A DNA stretch of 64,000 nt from an uncultured Euryhalocaulis sp. Lineage in GTDB: Bacteria; Pseudomonadota; Alphaproteobacteria; Caulobacterales; Maricaulaceae. Under the pieces are notes generated by a model. It was not told the DNA's origin, did no database searches, and saw only the letters and a program-made list of their open reading frames with translations. The position numbers were made by a program, and so were the translations under genes. The stretch covers positions 1 through 64,000 of the forward strand of contig CAJXKJ010000011.1 of the NCBI GenBank assembly GCA_913055605.1, given 5' to 3'. Positions 8,805 to 18,793 of this stretch are shown here, in pieces; the first letter of the stretch is position 1, and every line of letters begins with the position of its first letter.

Positions 8805-11800
8805 ATGACAAGGCGCGCCGGAATCATCCTGGCCGAGGTCGTCTCGCTGGCCATCGTGGCGGCGCTGGCCGCGGCGGGCGTGATCGCCTGGGGGCTGAGC
8901 GGCGGGCGGATCGAGGCCGGCTTCCTGCGCGAACCGGCCGAGCAGGTCTTCGCCCGCGCCTTCGAGGGACAGCGGATCGATATCGGCGCCATCGATAGCG
9001 TCTGGTCGCCGGACGAACAATCCGTCGTCGTGACCGCCACCGACATGGTCATCCGCGACGCCGAGGGGCGGGAGCAGGCCCGGGCCGCGCGCCTGTCCGC
9101 CGGCCTGCCGGCGCTGAGTCTGGCCCGGCGGCAGTTCCGCCCCTCGCGGATCGAGGCGGAGGGCGGCGCCTTCACGCTGGCCCGCGGCGATGACGGGCGC
9201 ATCAGTTTCCATCTCGGCCCACCGGACAGCATGGCGATTGCGCCGGGCGCCCAGCCGGTCATCCAGGACTCGGGAACGACGGCGCTGGCGGAGCTGCGGA
9301 GCCTGCGCCTGTCGGGCGTGACGCTCTATGCCGTGGACGACCAGAACGGCGTGGACTGGCAAATCGACGGCGCGGCGCTGGACTATCGCCAGGAAGGCGA
9401 CGGCCTGTCCGGCTCGGCCTCCGGCACGCTGGTCCAGCCCGGCGGCGGCGCCGCCCTGAAGGCGCAGGCCAGCGTCGAGGACGGCGTGCGCGGCGGGGTG
9501 TTCGATCTCAGCATCGCGGGATTCAACGGCGCGGCGTCGGGCCCCGCGCGCGGGCCGCTGGCGTTTCTGCGGCTGCTGGACGCGCCGGCCTCCGCCCAGG
9601 CGCGCGTGACGCTGGAGCAGAGCCGGCTGCGCGAGGTGGCGATGACGGCGGAGGCCGGGGCCGGGCGCCTGCTGCTGACCGAGGAGGGTTCGCCCCTGTC
9701 CGCGGTGGCGCTGGACCTCGTCTATGACGCCGAGGCGCAGCGCGTGGTGATCAATGGCGCGAATATCGAATCCGAACGGGTGACGGGCGCGGCGTCGGGC
9801 AGCGTCGAGGGGCCGGACGTGGAGGGCGGCTTCGCCTTCGACCTCGTCTTCGATGACCCGGTCGTCAGTTTCGGCGGAGCCTTCCCGCAGCCGCCTGCCG
9901 CCCGCCGCATTGCCGCCCGCGGCGTGTTCGACCCGGCCGGGCGGGCGGCGAGTTTCGATGCGCTGGACGTGGAGGCCGGTGGCGTCACCGGCCGGTTCTC
10001 GGGCCGGGCGGCGTTGCCCGAGCGCGCCGACGGGCTGCCGCTGCCCGAGCTGTCTCTGGCCGGTCCGATCGAGGGCGACGCGACGCCCGCGGACGTCCTG
10101 CGCTACTGGCCGCTGGATTTCGCGGCCGGGGGCCGCGACTGGGTGGCGGACCATGTCGAGGCCGGGCGCGTGCATGACGCGCACCTGATGCTGGACCTGA
10201 CGCCCGAGCGTCTGGAAGCCGGCGTTCTGCCAGACGACGCGATGGAGCTGTCCTTCCGCATGGACGGCGCCCGCGTGCGCTATCTGGGCGACATGCCGCC
10301 GCTGGAAGACGCCTCGGGCGCGGCCGTGCTGCGCGGAAACGCCTTCTCTCTGACGATGGAGGACGGGCGGATCGGCGATCTGTCTTTGCGGGATGGCGCG
10401 GTGGACATTCCCCGGCTGGCGCCGCGCGGCGGGCTGGCGCGGATCAGCGCCACGGCGACCGGCTCGGCCGCTGACATGCTGGCCCTGCTGGACCGGGAGC
10501 CGCTGAACCTGTCGGAGGCGTTCGGCGTCGACCCCGCGACCATCGGGGGGCAGGGCGAACTTGCCTTCGACATCTGGCGGCCGATGCGCCGCTATGCGCC
10601 GCCGCGGCGCATCGGCTTCGATCTGCGCGGATCGTTCGAGGATGTCTCCGCGCCCGGCCCGGCGGAAGGGCTGGACCTGAGCGAGGGCGTGATCGCCCTG
10701 ACCGCCAATCCCAACGGCCTGACGGCGGAGGGGACGGCGCGGATCGGCCCGGTCGAGGCCGGGATCGCGTGGCGCGAAACCTTCTTTTCCGGGGATGCGC
10801 CGGGCACGCAATTCGACCTGACCGCCGCGCTGGACCGCGACGATTTCGACGCGCTGGGCGTGCCGATGCGCGCCTTCCTGGAAGGCCCGGTGCCGGTGCG
10901 GGTGCGCACCAGCGGCGACGGGCTGCAGGTCGCGAGCGCCGATGTGGAAGCGGACCTGCTGGCCGCCGACATCGTGGTCGGCACATGGAACAAGCCGGCC
11001 GGCGTTCCGGGCGAGGCGCGCTTCACCTTCCTGACCGATGCGGAGACCGGCGATATCCGGATCGAGAATGGCGAGGCGACCGCGCCGGGGCTGGAGGCGC
11101 GCGCCCGCGCCCGGCTGGACAGCGCCGCCCGGCTGCTGGCCGCGGAGATCGCGCCGCTGCGGATGGAGACCTATGCCGATGTCGACCAGATCGTCGCCGG
11201 GCGGTCGGGGGAGGCGCTGACCGTCTCCGTCGAGGGCGGCTATCTGAACCTTTCGGATCTGGTCGCCGGGCTGTGGCAGGGGGCCGCCGGCGGGCTGGGC
11301 GCGCCGCTGGAGCTGGACGCCCGGCTGGGCGAGCTGGTGATCGCGCCGGGCGCGCCGCTGGACGACGCGCTGCTGTCCTTCACCCATGACGGGGAGGCGG
11401 TGACGACGCTGTCGCTGGACGCACAGACCGGCGGCAAGGCGGTGCGTGCGCGCCTGCTGCCGACCGGCGGGTCGTCGCGGACGCTGGAGGCCAGCTCCGA
11501 CGACGCGGGCCTGCTGTTCCGCACGCTGTTCGGCGCCGATCAGGTGCGCGGCGGACGGCTGACCCTGACCGGCGCCTCGGCCGCGCCGGACGAGCCGTGG
11601 CTGTTCGACGCCCGGATGACCAATTTCACGCTGGTCCAGGCGCCGATCCTGGCGCGCATCCTGTCGCTGGCGTCCTTTGTGGGCATGGCCGAGGCGCTGT
11701 CCGGGGAGGGGATCGGTTTCGCCGAATTTACCACCGACGCGGCGCTGGACGCCGGGCGGCTGACGCTGGACGGGGCGCGGGCGACCGGGCCGTCCCTCGG

Positions 11801-12143
11801 CCTGTCGGCGGACGGCGACATCGATCTGGGGATGCGCGAACTGGCGCTGGACGGCGCCATCGCGCCGGCGGCGCTCGGCAACCGGGTGCTGGGCGACATT
11901 CTGGGCGCGCCGCAGGGGGAAGGCCTGTTCGCCTTCGAATACACCGTGGCGGGGCCGTTCTCCGCCGCCGACGTCGTCGTCAATCCGCTGTCCGGCCTCG
12001 CGCCGGGATTCCTGCGGCGCATCTTCGAGGGCGATCAGGCGCTGCCAGACCCGGAGCCTGAAGCGGACGTCGAAGACGAGACTGCGCCGGAGTTGGAGCC
12101 GGAGCTGGAGCTGGAGCTGGAGAGAGAGCCAGTCGCGCCCTAG
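8805..12143 (+). CDS. Large AsmA-like/DUF3971 (YhdP-type) membrane-anchored protein
   Basis: An 1112-residue protein with one N-terminal membrane anchor (about 8-30) and a very long periplasmic region rich in beta strands. It begins with a DUF3971-like section and ends in an AsmA-like C-terminal section (about 880-1070, around [26 protein letters not shown]). Such proteins are thought to bridge the envelope and move phospholipids to the outer membrane, as with E. coli YhdP and TamB relatives. A strongly acidic Glu/Pro tail (last 30 residues) is unusual. No strong ribosome site precedes ATG 8805. The 3' end overlaps tyrS by 4 bases, tail to tail. Confidence 0.82.
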   Translation: MTRRAGIILAEVVSLAIVAALAAAGVIAWGLSGGRIEAGFLREPAEQVFARAFEGQRIDIGAIDSVWSPDEQSVVVTATDMVIRDAEGREQARAARLSAGLPALSLARRQFRPSRIEAEGGAFTLARGDDGRISFHLGPPDSMAIAPGAQPVIQDSGTTALAELRSLRLSGVTLYAVDDQNGVDWQIDGAALDYRQEGDGLSGSASGTLVQPGGGAALKAQASVEDGVRGGVFDLSIAGFNGAASGPARGPLAFLRLLDAPASAQARVTLEQSRLREVAMTAEAGAGRLLLTEEGSPLSAVALDLVYDAEAQRVVINGANIESERVTGAASGSVEGPDVEGGFAFDLVFDDPVVSFGGAFPQPPAARRIAARGVFDPAGRAASFDALDVEAGGVTGRFSGRAALPERADGLPLPELSLAGPIEGDATPADVLRYWPLDFAAGGRDWVADHVEAGRVHDAHLMLDLTPERLEAGVLPDDAMELSFRMDGARVRYLGDMPPLEDASGAAVLRGNAFSLTMEDGRIGDLSLRDGAVDIPRLAPRGGLARISATATGSAADMLALLDREPLNLSEAFGVDPATIGGQGELAFDIWRPMRRYAPPRRIGFDLRGSFEDVSAPGPAEGLDLSEGVIALTANPNGLTAEGTARIGPVEAGIAWRETFFSGDAPGTQFDLTAALDRDDFDALGVPMRAFLEGPVPVRVRTSGDGLQVASADVEADLLAADIVVGTWNKPAGVPGEARFTFLTDAETGDIRIENGEATAPGLEARARARLDSAARLLAAEIAPLRMETYADVDQIVAGRSGEALTVSVEGGYLNLSDLVAGLWQGAAGGLGAPLELDARLGELVIAPGAPLDDALLSFTHDGEAVTTLSLDAQTGGKAVRARLLPTGGSSRTLEASSDDAGLLFRTLFGADQVRGGRLTLTGASAAPDEPWLFDARMTNFTLVQAPILARILSLASFVGMAEALSGEGIGFAEFTTDAALDAGRLTLDGARATGPSLGLSADGDIDLGMRELALDGAIAPAALGNRVLGDILGAPQGEGLFAFEYTVAGPFSAADVVVNPLSGLAPGFLRRIFEGDQALPDPEPEADVEDETAPELEPELELELEREPVAP

Positions 12144-13399
12144 GCCGTGCGGACCAGGGCGTGCTTCTTCTTGCCGACAGACAGTTTGATCGCGCCGTCG
12201 CGCAAATCCGCCGCGCCGACCGTGGCGCCGACATCGCCGACCGTCTCGTCATTGATCTTCAGCGCGCCGGCGGAAATGTGCCGCCGAGCCTCGCCCTTCG
12301 AGGCGACGAGACCGGCCAGCGCAAACAGGTCCAGCGCCGACATTCCGGCCTCGATCTGCGCTTGCGCGACCTCCACCGTGGGCAGACCCGCCGCCGCGCC
12401 GCCCTGTTCGAACGTCTCGCGCGCCGCCGCCTCGGCGTCCTTCGCCGCGGCCTCGCCGTGCAGCATTTCCGTCGCGGCGTTGGCCAGCACGATTTTCGCG
12501 GCGTTGATCTCCGCGCCCTCCAGCGTTTCCAGCCGGCCGATCTCGTCCAGCGGCAGGTCGGTGAACAGGCGCAGGAAACGGCCGACGTCCGCGTCCTCGG
12601 TGTTACGCCAGTATTGCCAGTAGTCGTAGGGGCTGAGCATGTCCTTGTTCAGCCAGACCGCGCCGGCGGCGGTCTTGCCCATCTTCGCGCCGGACGCGGT
12701 GGTCAGCAGCGGCGTGGTCAGGCCGTAGAGCGAGACATTCTCCACCCGGCGGCCCAGATCGATACCGCTGACGATATTGCCCCACTGGTCGGAGCCGCTG
12801 GACTGCACGCGGCAGCCATAGTTCCGGTACAGCTCCACGAAGTCGTAGGCCTGCATGATGGAGTAGTTGAACTCCAGGAAGGACAGCGGCTGCTCCCGCT
12901 CCAGGCGCAGCTTTACGCTTTCCATGGACAGCATCCGGTTGACCGAGAAGTGGCGGCCGTAGTCGCGGAGGAATTCGATATAGCCGAGCCGGTCCAGCCA
13001 CTCGGCGTTGTCCACCATGATGGCGTCCGTCGGCCCGTCGCCAAACCGGAGCAGGTGGGAAATCCCGCTGAGGATGCTCTGCTTGTTCTGTTCGATCTGG
13101 TCCGAGGTCAGCAGCTGGCGCGACTCGTCGCGGCCGGACGGGTCGCCGATCTTGGTCGTGCCGCCGCCCATCAGCAGGATCGGCCGGTGGCCGCACTGCT
13201 GCAGCCGGCGCAGGGTCATCAGCTGGACCAGGCTGCCGACATGCAGGCTCTTGGCCGTGCAGTCAAAGCCGATATAGGCGGTGACCCGTTCCTTCGCGAA
13301 CAGATCGTCCAGCCCCTCCGGGTCGGTGCAGTCGTAATAGGCGCCGCGGGCCGCGAAGGTCTGCATGAATTCTGAGCGGAATTGGGGCGCGGACGGCAT
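12140..13399 (-). CDS. tyrS: Tyrosyl-tRNA synthetase
   Basis: A class I aminoacyl-tRNA synthetase of about 419 residues. The HIGH-type motif appears as SLHVGSL, the KMSKS loop as AKMGKT, and a C-terminal S4 RNA-binding domain covers roughly the last 65 residues. [14 protein letters not shown] and [10 protein letters not shown] are typical of bacterial TyrRS. I chose ATG 13399; a GTG at 13408 would add three residues. It is divergent from anmK, a common alphaproteobacterial arrangement. Confidence 0.95.
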   Translation of the reverse strand: MPSAPQFRSEFMQTFAARGAYYDCTDPEGLDDLFAKERVTAYIGFDCTAKSLHVGSLVQLMTLRRLQQCGHRPILLMGGGTTKIGDPSGRDESRQLLTSDQIEQNKQSILSGISHLLRFGDGPTDAIMVDNAEWLDRLGYIEFLRDYGRHFSVNRMLSMESVKLRLEREQPLSFLEFNYSIMQAYDFVELYRNYGCRVQSSGSDQWGNIVSGIDLGRRVENVSLYGLTTPLLTTASGAKMGKTAAGAVWLNKDMLSPYDYWQYWRNTEDADVGRFLRLFTDLPLDEIGRLETLEGAEINAAKIVLANAATEMLHGEAAAKDAEAAARETFEQGGAAAGLPTVEVAQAQIEAGMSALDLFALAGLVASKGEARRHISAGALKINDETVGDVGATVGAADLRDGAIKLSVGKKKHALVRTA

Positions 13400-13462
13400 G
13401 GTGTACACTCGGAGGCTGGAGGCGGCAGGAATGCTGCGGAAAGGGCAGGACGTCTAGCACCA

Positions 13463-14614
13463 ATGGCGGAAATCCTGAAAAGCCTGGGCTTCATGACCGG
13501 CACCTCTCTGGACGGGCTGGATTGCGCGATCCTGGAGACCGACGGCGAAAGCGCGATCGTCCACGGCCCCGGCGAATGCGCGCCGTTCGACCCCGCTTTG
13601 CGGGGCCTGCTGGAGCGCTGCGTCGCCGAGGCGCGGGCATGGAATTTCGAGGGCGCGGAGCCGGCGATTTTCGCCGAAGCCGGGGAGGCCCTGACCCGCG
13701 CCCACGCCGACGCGGCGGCGCGCCTGCTGGACGCGGCCGGGATGACGCCGGCGGACATCGACGTGATCGGTTTTCATGGCCAGACCGTGCTGCACCGCGC
13801 GCCGACGGCGGCGCGGATCGGCGCGACCCGCCAGATCGGCGACGGCGCCCTGCTGGCCGAGCTGACGGGCGTCGACGTGGTCGACGATTTCCGCACGGCG
13901 GATGTCGCCGCCGGCGGCCATGGCGCGCCGCTCACCCCGCTCTACCACGCCGCGCTAATATCGCGGGACGGGTTCGCTTTGCCCTGCGCCGCATTCAATC
14001 TCGGCGGCGTCGCCAATCTCACGCTGGTCGATGCGGACGGCTCGGTCCTCGCCTTCGATTGCGGCCCGGCCAACGGTCCGACCGATCAATGGGTCCGCGC
14101 CCACGGCGCCGGCCTGATGGACGAAGGCGGCGCGCTGGCCGCCAAGGGCCGGCTCGACGCGGAGCGGCTCGAACGCCTGATGGCCAACCCGTTCTTCGCC
14201 GCCCGGCCGCCCAAATCCCTCGACCGCTACGAATTCACGCATGACATGGCCGAAGGCCTCAACCTGGAAGACGGCGCCGCGCTCCTCACAGAGCTGGCCG
14301 CCGCCGGCGTCGCGCGCGGCCTGGCCTGGGCCAGCGCGCCGCCCTCAGCGGTCGTGGCGATGGGCGGGGGCCGGCATAACGCCGCGCTCATGGACGCGCT
14401 CGCCCGCCGCTGCGCTCCGGCGCGCGTGATCGCCGCCGAAGACGCCGGCTGGCGCGGCGATCTGATCGAGGCGGAGACCTTCGCCTGGCTCGCCGTGCGC
14501 CATCTGCGCGGCCTGCCGACGACGGTCCCCTCGACCACGGGCGCGCCTGCGCCGATCGTCGGCGGCGTAGTCCACCGCGCGCCGTCCTCGTCGTCCGCGC
14601 GCCTGGCCGGCTGA
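13463..14614 (+). CDS. anmK: Anhydro-N-acetylmuramic acid kinase
   Basis: The 383-residue enzyme phosphorylates and opens 1,6-anhydro-MurNAc during peptidoglycan recycling. The ATP-binding GTSLDGLD motif is near the N-terminus, followed by GFHGQTVLH, a FDCGPANGPTD motif and GGGRHN, all expected of AnmK. ATG 13463 puts the first motif at the usual distance from the start; a longer frame from 13382 begins in Arg/Gly-rich non-conserved sequence. It starts 63 bases from tyrS on the opposite strand. Confidence 0.94.
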   Translation: MAEILKSLGFMTGTSLDGLDCAILETDGESAIVHGPGECAPFDPALRGLLERCVAEARAWNFEGAEPAIFAEAGEALTRAHADAAARLLDAAGMTPADIDVIGFHGQTVLHRAPTAARIGATRQIGDGALLAELTGVDVVDDFRTADVAAGGHGAPLTPLYHAALISRDGFALPCAAFNLGGVANLTLVDADGSVLAFDCGPANGPTDQWVRAHGAGLMDEGGALAAKGRLDAERLERLMANPFFAARPPKSLDRYEFTHDMAEGLNLEDGAALLTELAAAGVARGLAWASAPPSAVVAMGGGRHNAALMDALARRCAPARVIAAEDAGWRGDLIEAETFAWLAVRHLRGLPTTVPSTTGAPAPIVGGVVHRAPSSSSARLAG

Positions 14615-14724
14615 CGGATTGTCGCTGTATTTGGGCGCCCTGCATGAGGCGCCGCTTAACCTACGTAGTTCTCTGCGGGCGCGACCGCCCCTTAGCCTCG
14701 ATTCGGGGACGATTGGGGCGGCGC

Positions 14725-14937
14725 ATGGATTTTTATCGATTCGTATCGACCGACGGTCAGCGAAGGGTGCTGGCCGGGGACAAGGCGGGCGTGGAGTTGC
14801 CGACGCCGGAGCAGTGGAATTTCCTCGGGCCGATGATGATCGACGGGACCGCGGAAGAGCGCTTCGGCCTTTCGGCGGCCGGCATTCGCGAGACGATCGC
14901 GGAAGAGGGATTTTTCCTGCTTCCGGCGAACGCCTAG
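14725..14937 (+). CDS. Small hypothetical protein (70 aa)
   Basis: A short frame beginning MDFYRFVSTDGQRRVL and ending EEGFFLLPANA. The composition looks protein-like: balanced, few Arg/Pro runs, an amphipathic C-terminal half. No known domain is recognised. It has only a weak G-rich ribosome site and lies between anmK and a Crp-family regulator on the same strand. It could be a small conserved protein or a chance frame; about 110 bases before it and 128 after it hold nothing clear. Confidence 0.45.
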   Translation: MDFYRFVSTDGQRRVLAGDKAGVELPTPEQWNFLGPMMIDGTAEERFGLSAAGIRETIAEEGFFLLPANA

Positions 14938-15065
14938 GGCCTCGGGGAAAACGTTCGGGCGGTCGTGACCAGGGCAGAATATTCGACAATACTGACATGC
15001 GAGGACTCGCGCGGCAGACGGAGGAGGGCCGTCAGCGCGAGGTATCTTTGGGCGGGGCGGCATCA

Positions 15066-15836
15066 ATGACTGACACCGGGCATATCGGCACGGATCATCC
15101 GGTTATCAGCCGTTTGAGCCATTATCACGGCGCCGACCGGAAAAACGAACTGCTGGCGATCTTCGACGCGGTCGAGGCCGAGGCGCGCGAATATGAGCGC
15201 GACGCGCAGATCTGGGTCGAGATGGAGCGCCCGGACTTCGCGATGATGCTGGAGGAGGGCTGGGCCTTCCATCACAAGGAACTGCCGGGCGGCGAGCGCC
15301 AGATCTGCCAGATCCTGGTGCCGGGGGACATCCTGGACGGCGCGTCGCTTCTGCCGGGCGGCCAGACCATGACGGGCATCCGCGCGGCGAGCGACCTGCG
15401 CGTCCGCGCGTTCGGCAATGACCGGCTGCGCTCGGTCCTGGTGGACAAGCCGGAAGTGGCGCAGGCGCTGTGGTGGGCGGTGGTGCAGACCGATAATATT
15501 TTCCGCGAGCATATCGCGCGGGTGGGGCGCCTGACCTCCGCGCAGGCGCTGGCGCATCTGCTGCTGGAGCTGGCGGTGCGCTGCCGCATGGCCGGCACGG
15601 CGCGGGGCGACGCCATCCAGCTGCCGCTGACGCAGACCCAGCTGGCCGATTATCTGGGCATCAGCTCGGTCCATGTTTCGCGGACGCTGGGCATGTTGCG
15701 CAGCGCCGGCTTCCTGTCGCTGGAGAACCGGCTGCTGCGCATTCTGCGCTGGGACGAGCTGTGCGAGTTCTGCTGCTTCAGCGACGACTATCTGACCGTC
15801 GGCTGCCAGAAGGCGCCGTCGGGCCAGGCGGGGTAG
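15066..15836 (+). CDS. Crp/Fnr family transcriptional regulator
   Basis: A 256-residue regulator. The N-terminal cyclic-nucleotide-binding-like beta roll covers about 45-125 (GWAFHHKELPGGERQICQILVPGDILDGASL). A dimerisation helix follows, then a winged helix with the recognition motif LTQTQLADYLGISSVHVSRTLGMLRSAGFLS at about 190-220. The four-cysteine N-terminal cluster of FNR is absent. Cysteines CEFCC occur only near the C-terminus. The effector cannot be read from sequence. The gene stands alone before a 500-base gap. Confidence 0.88.
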   Translation: MTDTGHIGTDHPVISRLSHYHGADRKNELLAIFDAVEAEAREYERDAQIWVEMERPDFAMMLEEGWAFHHKELPGGERQICQILVPGDILDGASLLPGGQTMTGIRAASDLRVRAFGNDRLRSVLVDKPEVAQALWWAVVQTDNIFREHIARVGRLTSAQALAHLLLELAVRCRMAGTARGDAIQLPLTQTQLADYLGISSVHVSRTLGMLRSAGFLSLENRLLRILRWDELCEFCCFSDDYLTVGCQKAPSGQAG

Positions 15837-16342
15837 GGCCGCCGGCCCGAAATATTCCTGCAAATCAGTCATTCCGCGGCTGTCCATGATGTGCGTGCGC
15901 GCGGACGCGCGGATGCGTTCGCCCGAAGCGAGCGGCGTCAGGGGTGAAGGGAGCGGAGCGTTGGTCCAAACCCGGATTTTAAGCGCTGCTGGTTCTGAGA
16001 GTTTGGACCAGACGCTCCGCGCAGGGATTTGGCGGACGCTCTCGCGACCGAGTCCAGGCCATGGATTTGGAACGGTCGGTCGTGTTGTGCCGCCCGCCTC
16101 CATGACGGCCCTGCCGGTTCCGCCGGCGATCAGACCGGCGGCGCGGACAGGCCCTGCGAGCCCCGCGGTCCTGGTGATCGGCCATGTCCCTTCAACCGCG
16201 GAGACCGGACGAGTATCGCCGGGTTTCCGCCGAGGGGGACAGGCGGGCGAAATTCCCTCAGGGCAAAGGCGGGGATGCGTGCGCTTGCGGGAGTCCGGGC
16301 CGGATTTGTCCACGCAGAGGCGGGCGGCGCCATGATGACGTC
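15837..16342. other. Intergenic region without a convincing gene
   Basis: About 500 bases between the Crp-family gene and a small hypothetical gene. Frames here are low-quality and Arg/Pro/Gly-rich. The only clear structure is the inverted repeat at 15955-16018. Confidence 0.5.
15955..16018. repeat. Imperfect 17-18 bp inverted repeat
   Basis: The left arm GGAGCGTTGGTCCAAAC (15955-15971) pairs with the right arm GTTTGGACCAGACGCTCC (16001-16018) with a single extra base. A 29-base loop lies between. It lacks a following T-run, so it is not a standard terminator. It may be a dispersed palindromic element, a binding site or an mRNA-end hairpin. Confidence 0.7.
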
Positions 16343-16702
16343 ATGCCGAGACGCACGCACAGCCGGGTCAGGGGCCGGAGCCGATTTAACACCAAGCGGA
16401 TGCGGGGACCCGGCCCCGCCACGGTGCTGGAAGAGGCGGCGGCGGCGCTGCGCGCGGGGATGCGGGCGGCCGAGCCGAAAGAGGCTGCGGCGCTGGCGAT
16501 CAAGCTGACGGCCGTCCTGCGCGAACTGCAGGCGGCGCGTCAGCGCGAGGCGGAGGAGAACCCGCAAGACCTGGCCGCGCAGCGGCGGGCGTTCGACCGG
16601 GAGGTCGAGCGCCTGATCGCCCTGCGCGTGGAGGAACGGGTGGAGGACGAGATCGCGCGCCGGATGGCCGGCGGCGGTGACCAATCCCCGGACGAAAACT
16701 AG
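16343..16702 (+). CDS. Small helical hypothetical protein (119 aa)
   Basis: The frame begins MPRRTHSRVRGRSRFN and becomes strongly helical and charged, ending in EDEIARRMAGGGDQSPDEN. From about residue 28 it is Ala/Glu/Arg-rich and could form a coiled coil. I recognise no family. Upstream ribosome-site support is weak, and translation could begin at the internal Met near position 16403. It ends tail to tail with the SDR gene with a 4-base overlap. Confidence 0.5.
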   Translation: MPRRTHSRVRGRSRFNTKRMRGPGPATVLEEAAAALRAGMRAAEPKEAAALAIKLTAVLRELQAARQREAEENPQDLAAQRRAFDREVERLIALRVEERVEDEIARRMAGGGDQSPDEN

Positions 16703-17439
16703 CCGCGGCCGAGGAAAGGCTGGCCGATGGGCACGATGGTCGTGTCCAGGATATTGGCTTCGTCCGGCAGGTCGGCGGCGAGCACCACCATGCGGGCGAC
16801 GTCCTTGGGGTCCAGCGCGTTGCGGCTGGGTTCGGTGCCGGCGTCCGGCCCGAAGCCGGTGGCGACGAAGCCCGGGTGGATGACGCTGCAGGTGATGTTG
16901 TGGTCGCGCCCTTCCAGGCCCATCGCGCGGGTCATGCCGTCCAGGCCGTATTTCGCGGCGCAATAGGCGACCGCGTCGGGGCGGACGGCCTTGGCGCTGA
17001 TCGAGCCGATGGAGATGATCCGGCCGCGGTTCTGCGGCTTGAAGATGCGGAATGCGGCGCGCCCGGTCAGGAAGACCGAGGTGATGGAGGCGTCCAGGAC
17101 CATGCGCCACTCGTCATAGGGCATGTCCTCGATCGGGGTGGCCTGGGCGACGCCCGCCACGTTCACCAGAAGGTCGAGATGGCCCAGATGCTCCACCGCC
17201 TTGGCGAACAGGTTTTCGACGTCGGCCTCCACCGTGACGTCCGCCTTCACCGGCAGGACATTGCCGGCGCCCTTTGCGTTGATCTCCCCGGCCACGGCGG
17301 CGAGCTTGTCGGCGCGGCGGGCGGCGATGACCAGATTCATGCCTTCGGCGGCGAGCGCATTGGCGACGGCCTCGCCGATGCCGGAGCTGGCGCCGGAAAC
17401 GATCGCGGTCATGCCTTTCAGGCGGCGGGCCTCACTCAT
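16699..17439 (-). CDS. Short-chain dehydrogenase/reductase
   Basis: A 246-residue classical SDR with an NAD(P)-binding Rossmann fold. The dinucleotide motif GASSGIGE lies at about 16-23, then NVAG, and the catalytic Ser (IGSIS) with YCAAK later. The substrate is not deducible; AARRADK after the second strand suggests NADP preference. The start overlaps the upstream hydrolase gene by 8 bases, so the two form an operon. Confidence 0.9.
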   Translation of the reverse strand: MSEARRLKGMTAIVSGASSGIGEAVANALAAEGMNLVIAARRADKLAAVAGEINAKGAGNVLPVKADVTVEADVENLFAKAVEHLGHLDLLVNVAGVAQATPIEDMPYDEWRMVLDASITSVFLTGRAAFRIFKPQNRGRIISIGSISAKAVRPDAVAYCAAKYGLDGMTRAMGLEGRDHNITCSVIHPGFVATGFGPDAGTEPSRNALDPKDVARMVVLAADLPDEANILDTTIVPIGQPFLGRG

Positions 17440-18166
17440 CGGCGTCGTCCTCTTCTTCGTCGTAGGAGCTGTCGTCGTAGTCTTCTGCGGGTTCCTCGAT
17501 CTCGATCTCCGCGTAGCCGCCGTATTGCGGGGGCAGGCGGGAGTCGAGATAGGCGTTGATCTTCTTCACCAGCGGATCGACCTTGCCCTGGAAAAAGTGG
17601 CCAGCGCCCTTGATCGATTCATGGGTGATGACGCGGCCCTTCTGGACCCGGATGCGCGGCACCACGCGCGCCACGTCGTCATGCGGGACGATCTGGTCCG
17701 ACTCGCCGGAAATGATGATGCCCGAGGACGGGCAGGGGGCGAGGAAGGAGAAATCGTACATGTTGGTCGGCGGCGCGACGGAGACGAATCCGTCGATCTC
17801 CGGCCGGCGCATCAGAAGCTGCATGGCGATATAGGCGCCGAAGCTGTGGCCCGCGACCCAGGTCAGCGGCGCGTTCGGATTGATCTCCTGCAGCCAGTCG
17901 AGCGCCGTGGCGGCGTCCGACAGTTCGCCCAGGCCCTGGTCCCAGGTTCCCTGGCTGCGGCCCACGCCGCGGAAATTGAAGCGCAGGACGCCGAAGCCCC
18001 GCTCCTTGAAGATGTCGTACAGGGCCAGGGTCAGCTGGCTGTTCATGTGCCCGCCGCCATTGGGGTGCGGGTGCAGGATCATGGCGATGGCCGCGTTTTC
18101 GGTGCGGCCGGGGCGGTAACGCCCCTCCAGTCGGCCGGCGGGGCCGGGAATGATCACGTCAGGCAT
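17432..18166 (-). CDS. Alpha/beta hydrolase
   Basis: A 244-residue serine hydrolase of the type often annotated as a dienelactone-hydrolase-like alpha/beta protein. The oxyanion segment HPHPNGGGHM is followed by the nucleophile elbow GHSFGA, an acid in SGESDQIVP and the catalytic His in KGAGHFFQG. The last 25 residues are extremely acidic (Glu/Asp/Tyr), an unusual disordered tail. It heads a two-gene operon with the SDR and is divergent from iscR, sharing the region with the IscR operator. Substrate unknown. Confidence 0.85.
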   Translation of the reverse strand: MPDVIIPGPAGRLEGRYRPGRTENAAIAMILHPHPNGGGHMNSQLTLALYDIFKERGFGVLRFNFRGVGRSQGTWDQGLGELSDAATALDWLQEINPNAPLTWVAGHSFGAYIAMQLLMRRPEIDGFVSVAPPTNMYDFSFLAPCPSSGIIISGESDQIVPHDDVARVVPRIRVQKGRVITHESIKGAGHFFQGKVDPLVKKINAYLDSRLPPQYGGYAEIEIEEPAEDYDDSSYDEEEDDADE

Positions 18167-18210
18167 GGGCGTTCCGGTGAATCTGCAAGGCGGGCTGGCG
18201 GTTTGAATAC

Positions 18211-18240
18211 TTGACCAAATAGGTCAGGCTTACTAGGTCG
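18211..18240 (+). promoter_or_regulatory. Probable suf promoter with TGA-N9-TCA operator
   Basis: TGACCAAATAGGTCA (18212-18226) is a perfect inverted repeat of the TGA-N9-TCA class known as the iron-Rhodo or IRO box, bound by IscR/RirA-type Rrf2 regulators in alphaproteobacteria. It overlaps a TTGACC hexamer (18211-18216) with a weak TAGGTC -10 candidate 17 bases on (18234-18239). This fits autorepression of the iscR-suf operon. Confidence 0.65.
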
Positions 18241-18319
18241 ATCAGGTGCGCGCAGGGCGCGGGGCTATAACAAAGCCCGCGCCGGATTGCGAGCTTTGCG
18301 AACCGATTGGACCTGACGA

Positions 18320-18793
18320 ATGCAGCTTTCCGCCAAGGGACGCTATGCCGTTACCGCGATGGGCGCGCTCGCACGCGCCCGGGACGGCGCGCTGCCTGCG
18401 TCCGAGATCGCGGAGCGCGAGCATATTTCCGGGGCGTTTCTGGACCAGCTGATGACCAAGCTGCGCCGGGCCGGGCTGGTCGAAAGCGTGCGCGGGCCGG
18501 GCGGCGGCTATCGCCTGGCCTCCGCGCCCGAGGACCTGACGATTTCAGCGATCCTGGAGGCGGTGGAGGAGCCGCTGAAGATCACCGGCTGCCGTATCGA
18601 CGGCGCGCCGTGCACCGGCACGGCGGAGCGCTGTCTCAGCCACGATCTGTGGGCGGCGTTCGGGCGCCATATCGCGGAGTTTCTGGACAGCGTGACGCTG
18701 GCCGATCTGGCCGAGGGGCGGTTTCCTCAGCCCGACGCTGGGGCGGACGCCGGGGCGCTGGCCGTGCAGCAGCAACAGGCGCAGCAGCAATGA
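18320..18793 (+). CDS. iscR: Rrf2 family iron-sulfur regulator IscR
   Basis: A 157-residue winged-helix repressor starting MQLSAKGRYAVTAMGALA, typical of IscR. The 2Fe-2S ligands C91, C98, C105 and H108 are all present (spacing CRIDGAPC and ERCLSH). The protein can therefore switch between holo and apo forms, unlike the reduced-cysteine IscR of Rhodobacter. The C-terminus ends in a Gln-rich run. It is the first gene of the SUF operon; its stop overlaps the next start (ATGA). It probably controls the operon through the box at 18212-18226. Confidence 0.93.
   Translation: MQLSAKGRYAVTAMGALARARDGALPASEIAEREHISGAFLDQLMTKLRRAGLVESVRGPGGGYRLASAPEDLTISAILEAVEEPLKITGCRIDGAPCTGTAERCLSHDLWAAFGRHIAEFLDSVTLADLAEGRFPQPDAGADAGALAVQQQQAQQQ

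Noticed and set aside
8739-11387. An 882-codon minus-strand frame opposite the AsmA-like gene
   Set aside because: Same low-complexity composition; the plus-strand gene has a membrane anchor and recognisable domains.
15886-16335. A 149-codon plus-strand frame in the gap after the Crp-family gene
   Set aside because: Gly/Pro/Arg/Ser-rich sequence without ribosome site or domain, crossing the inverted repeat.
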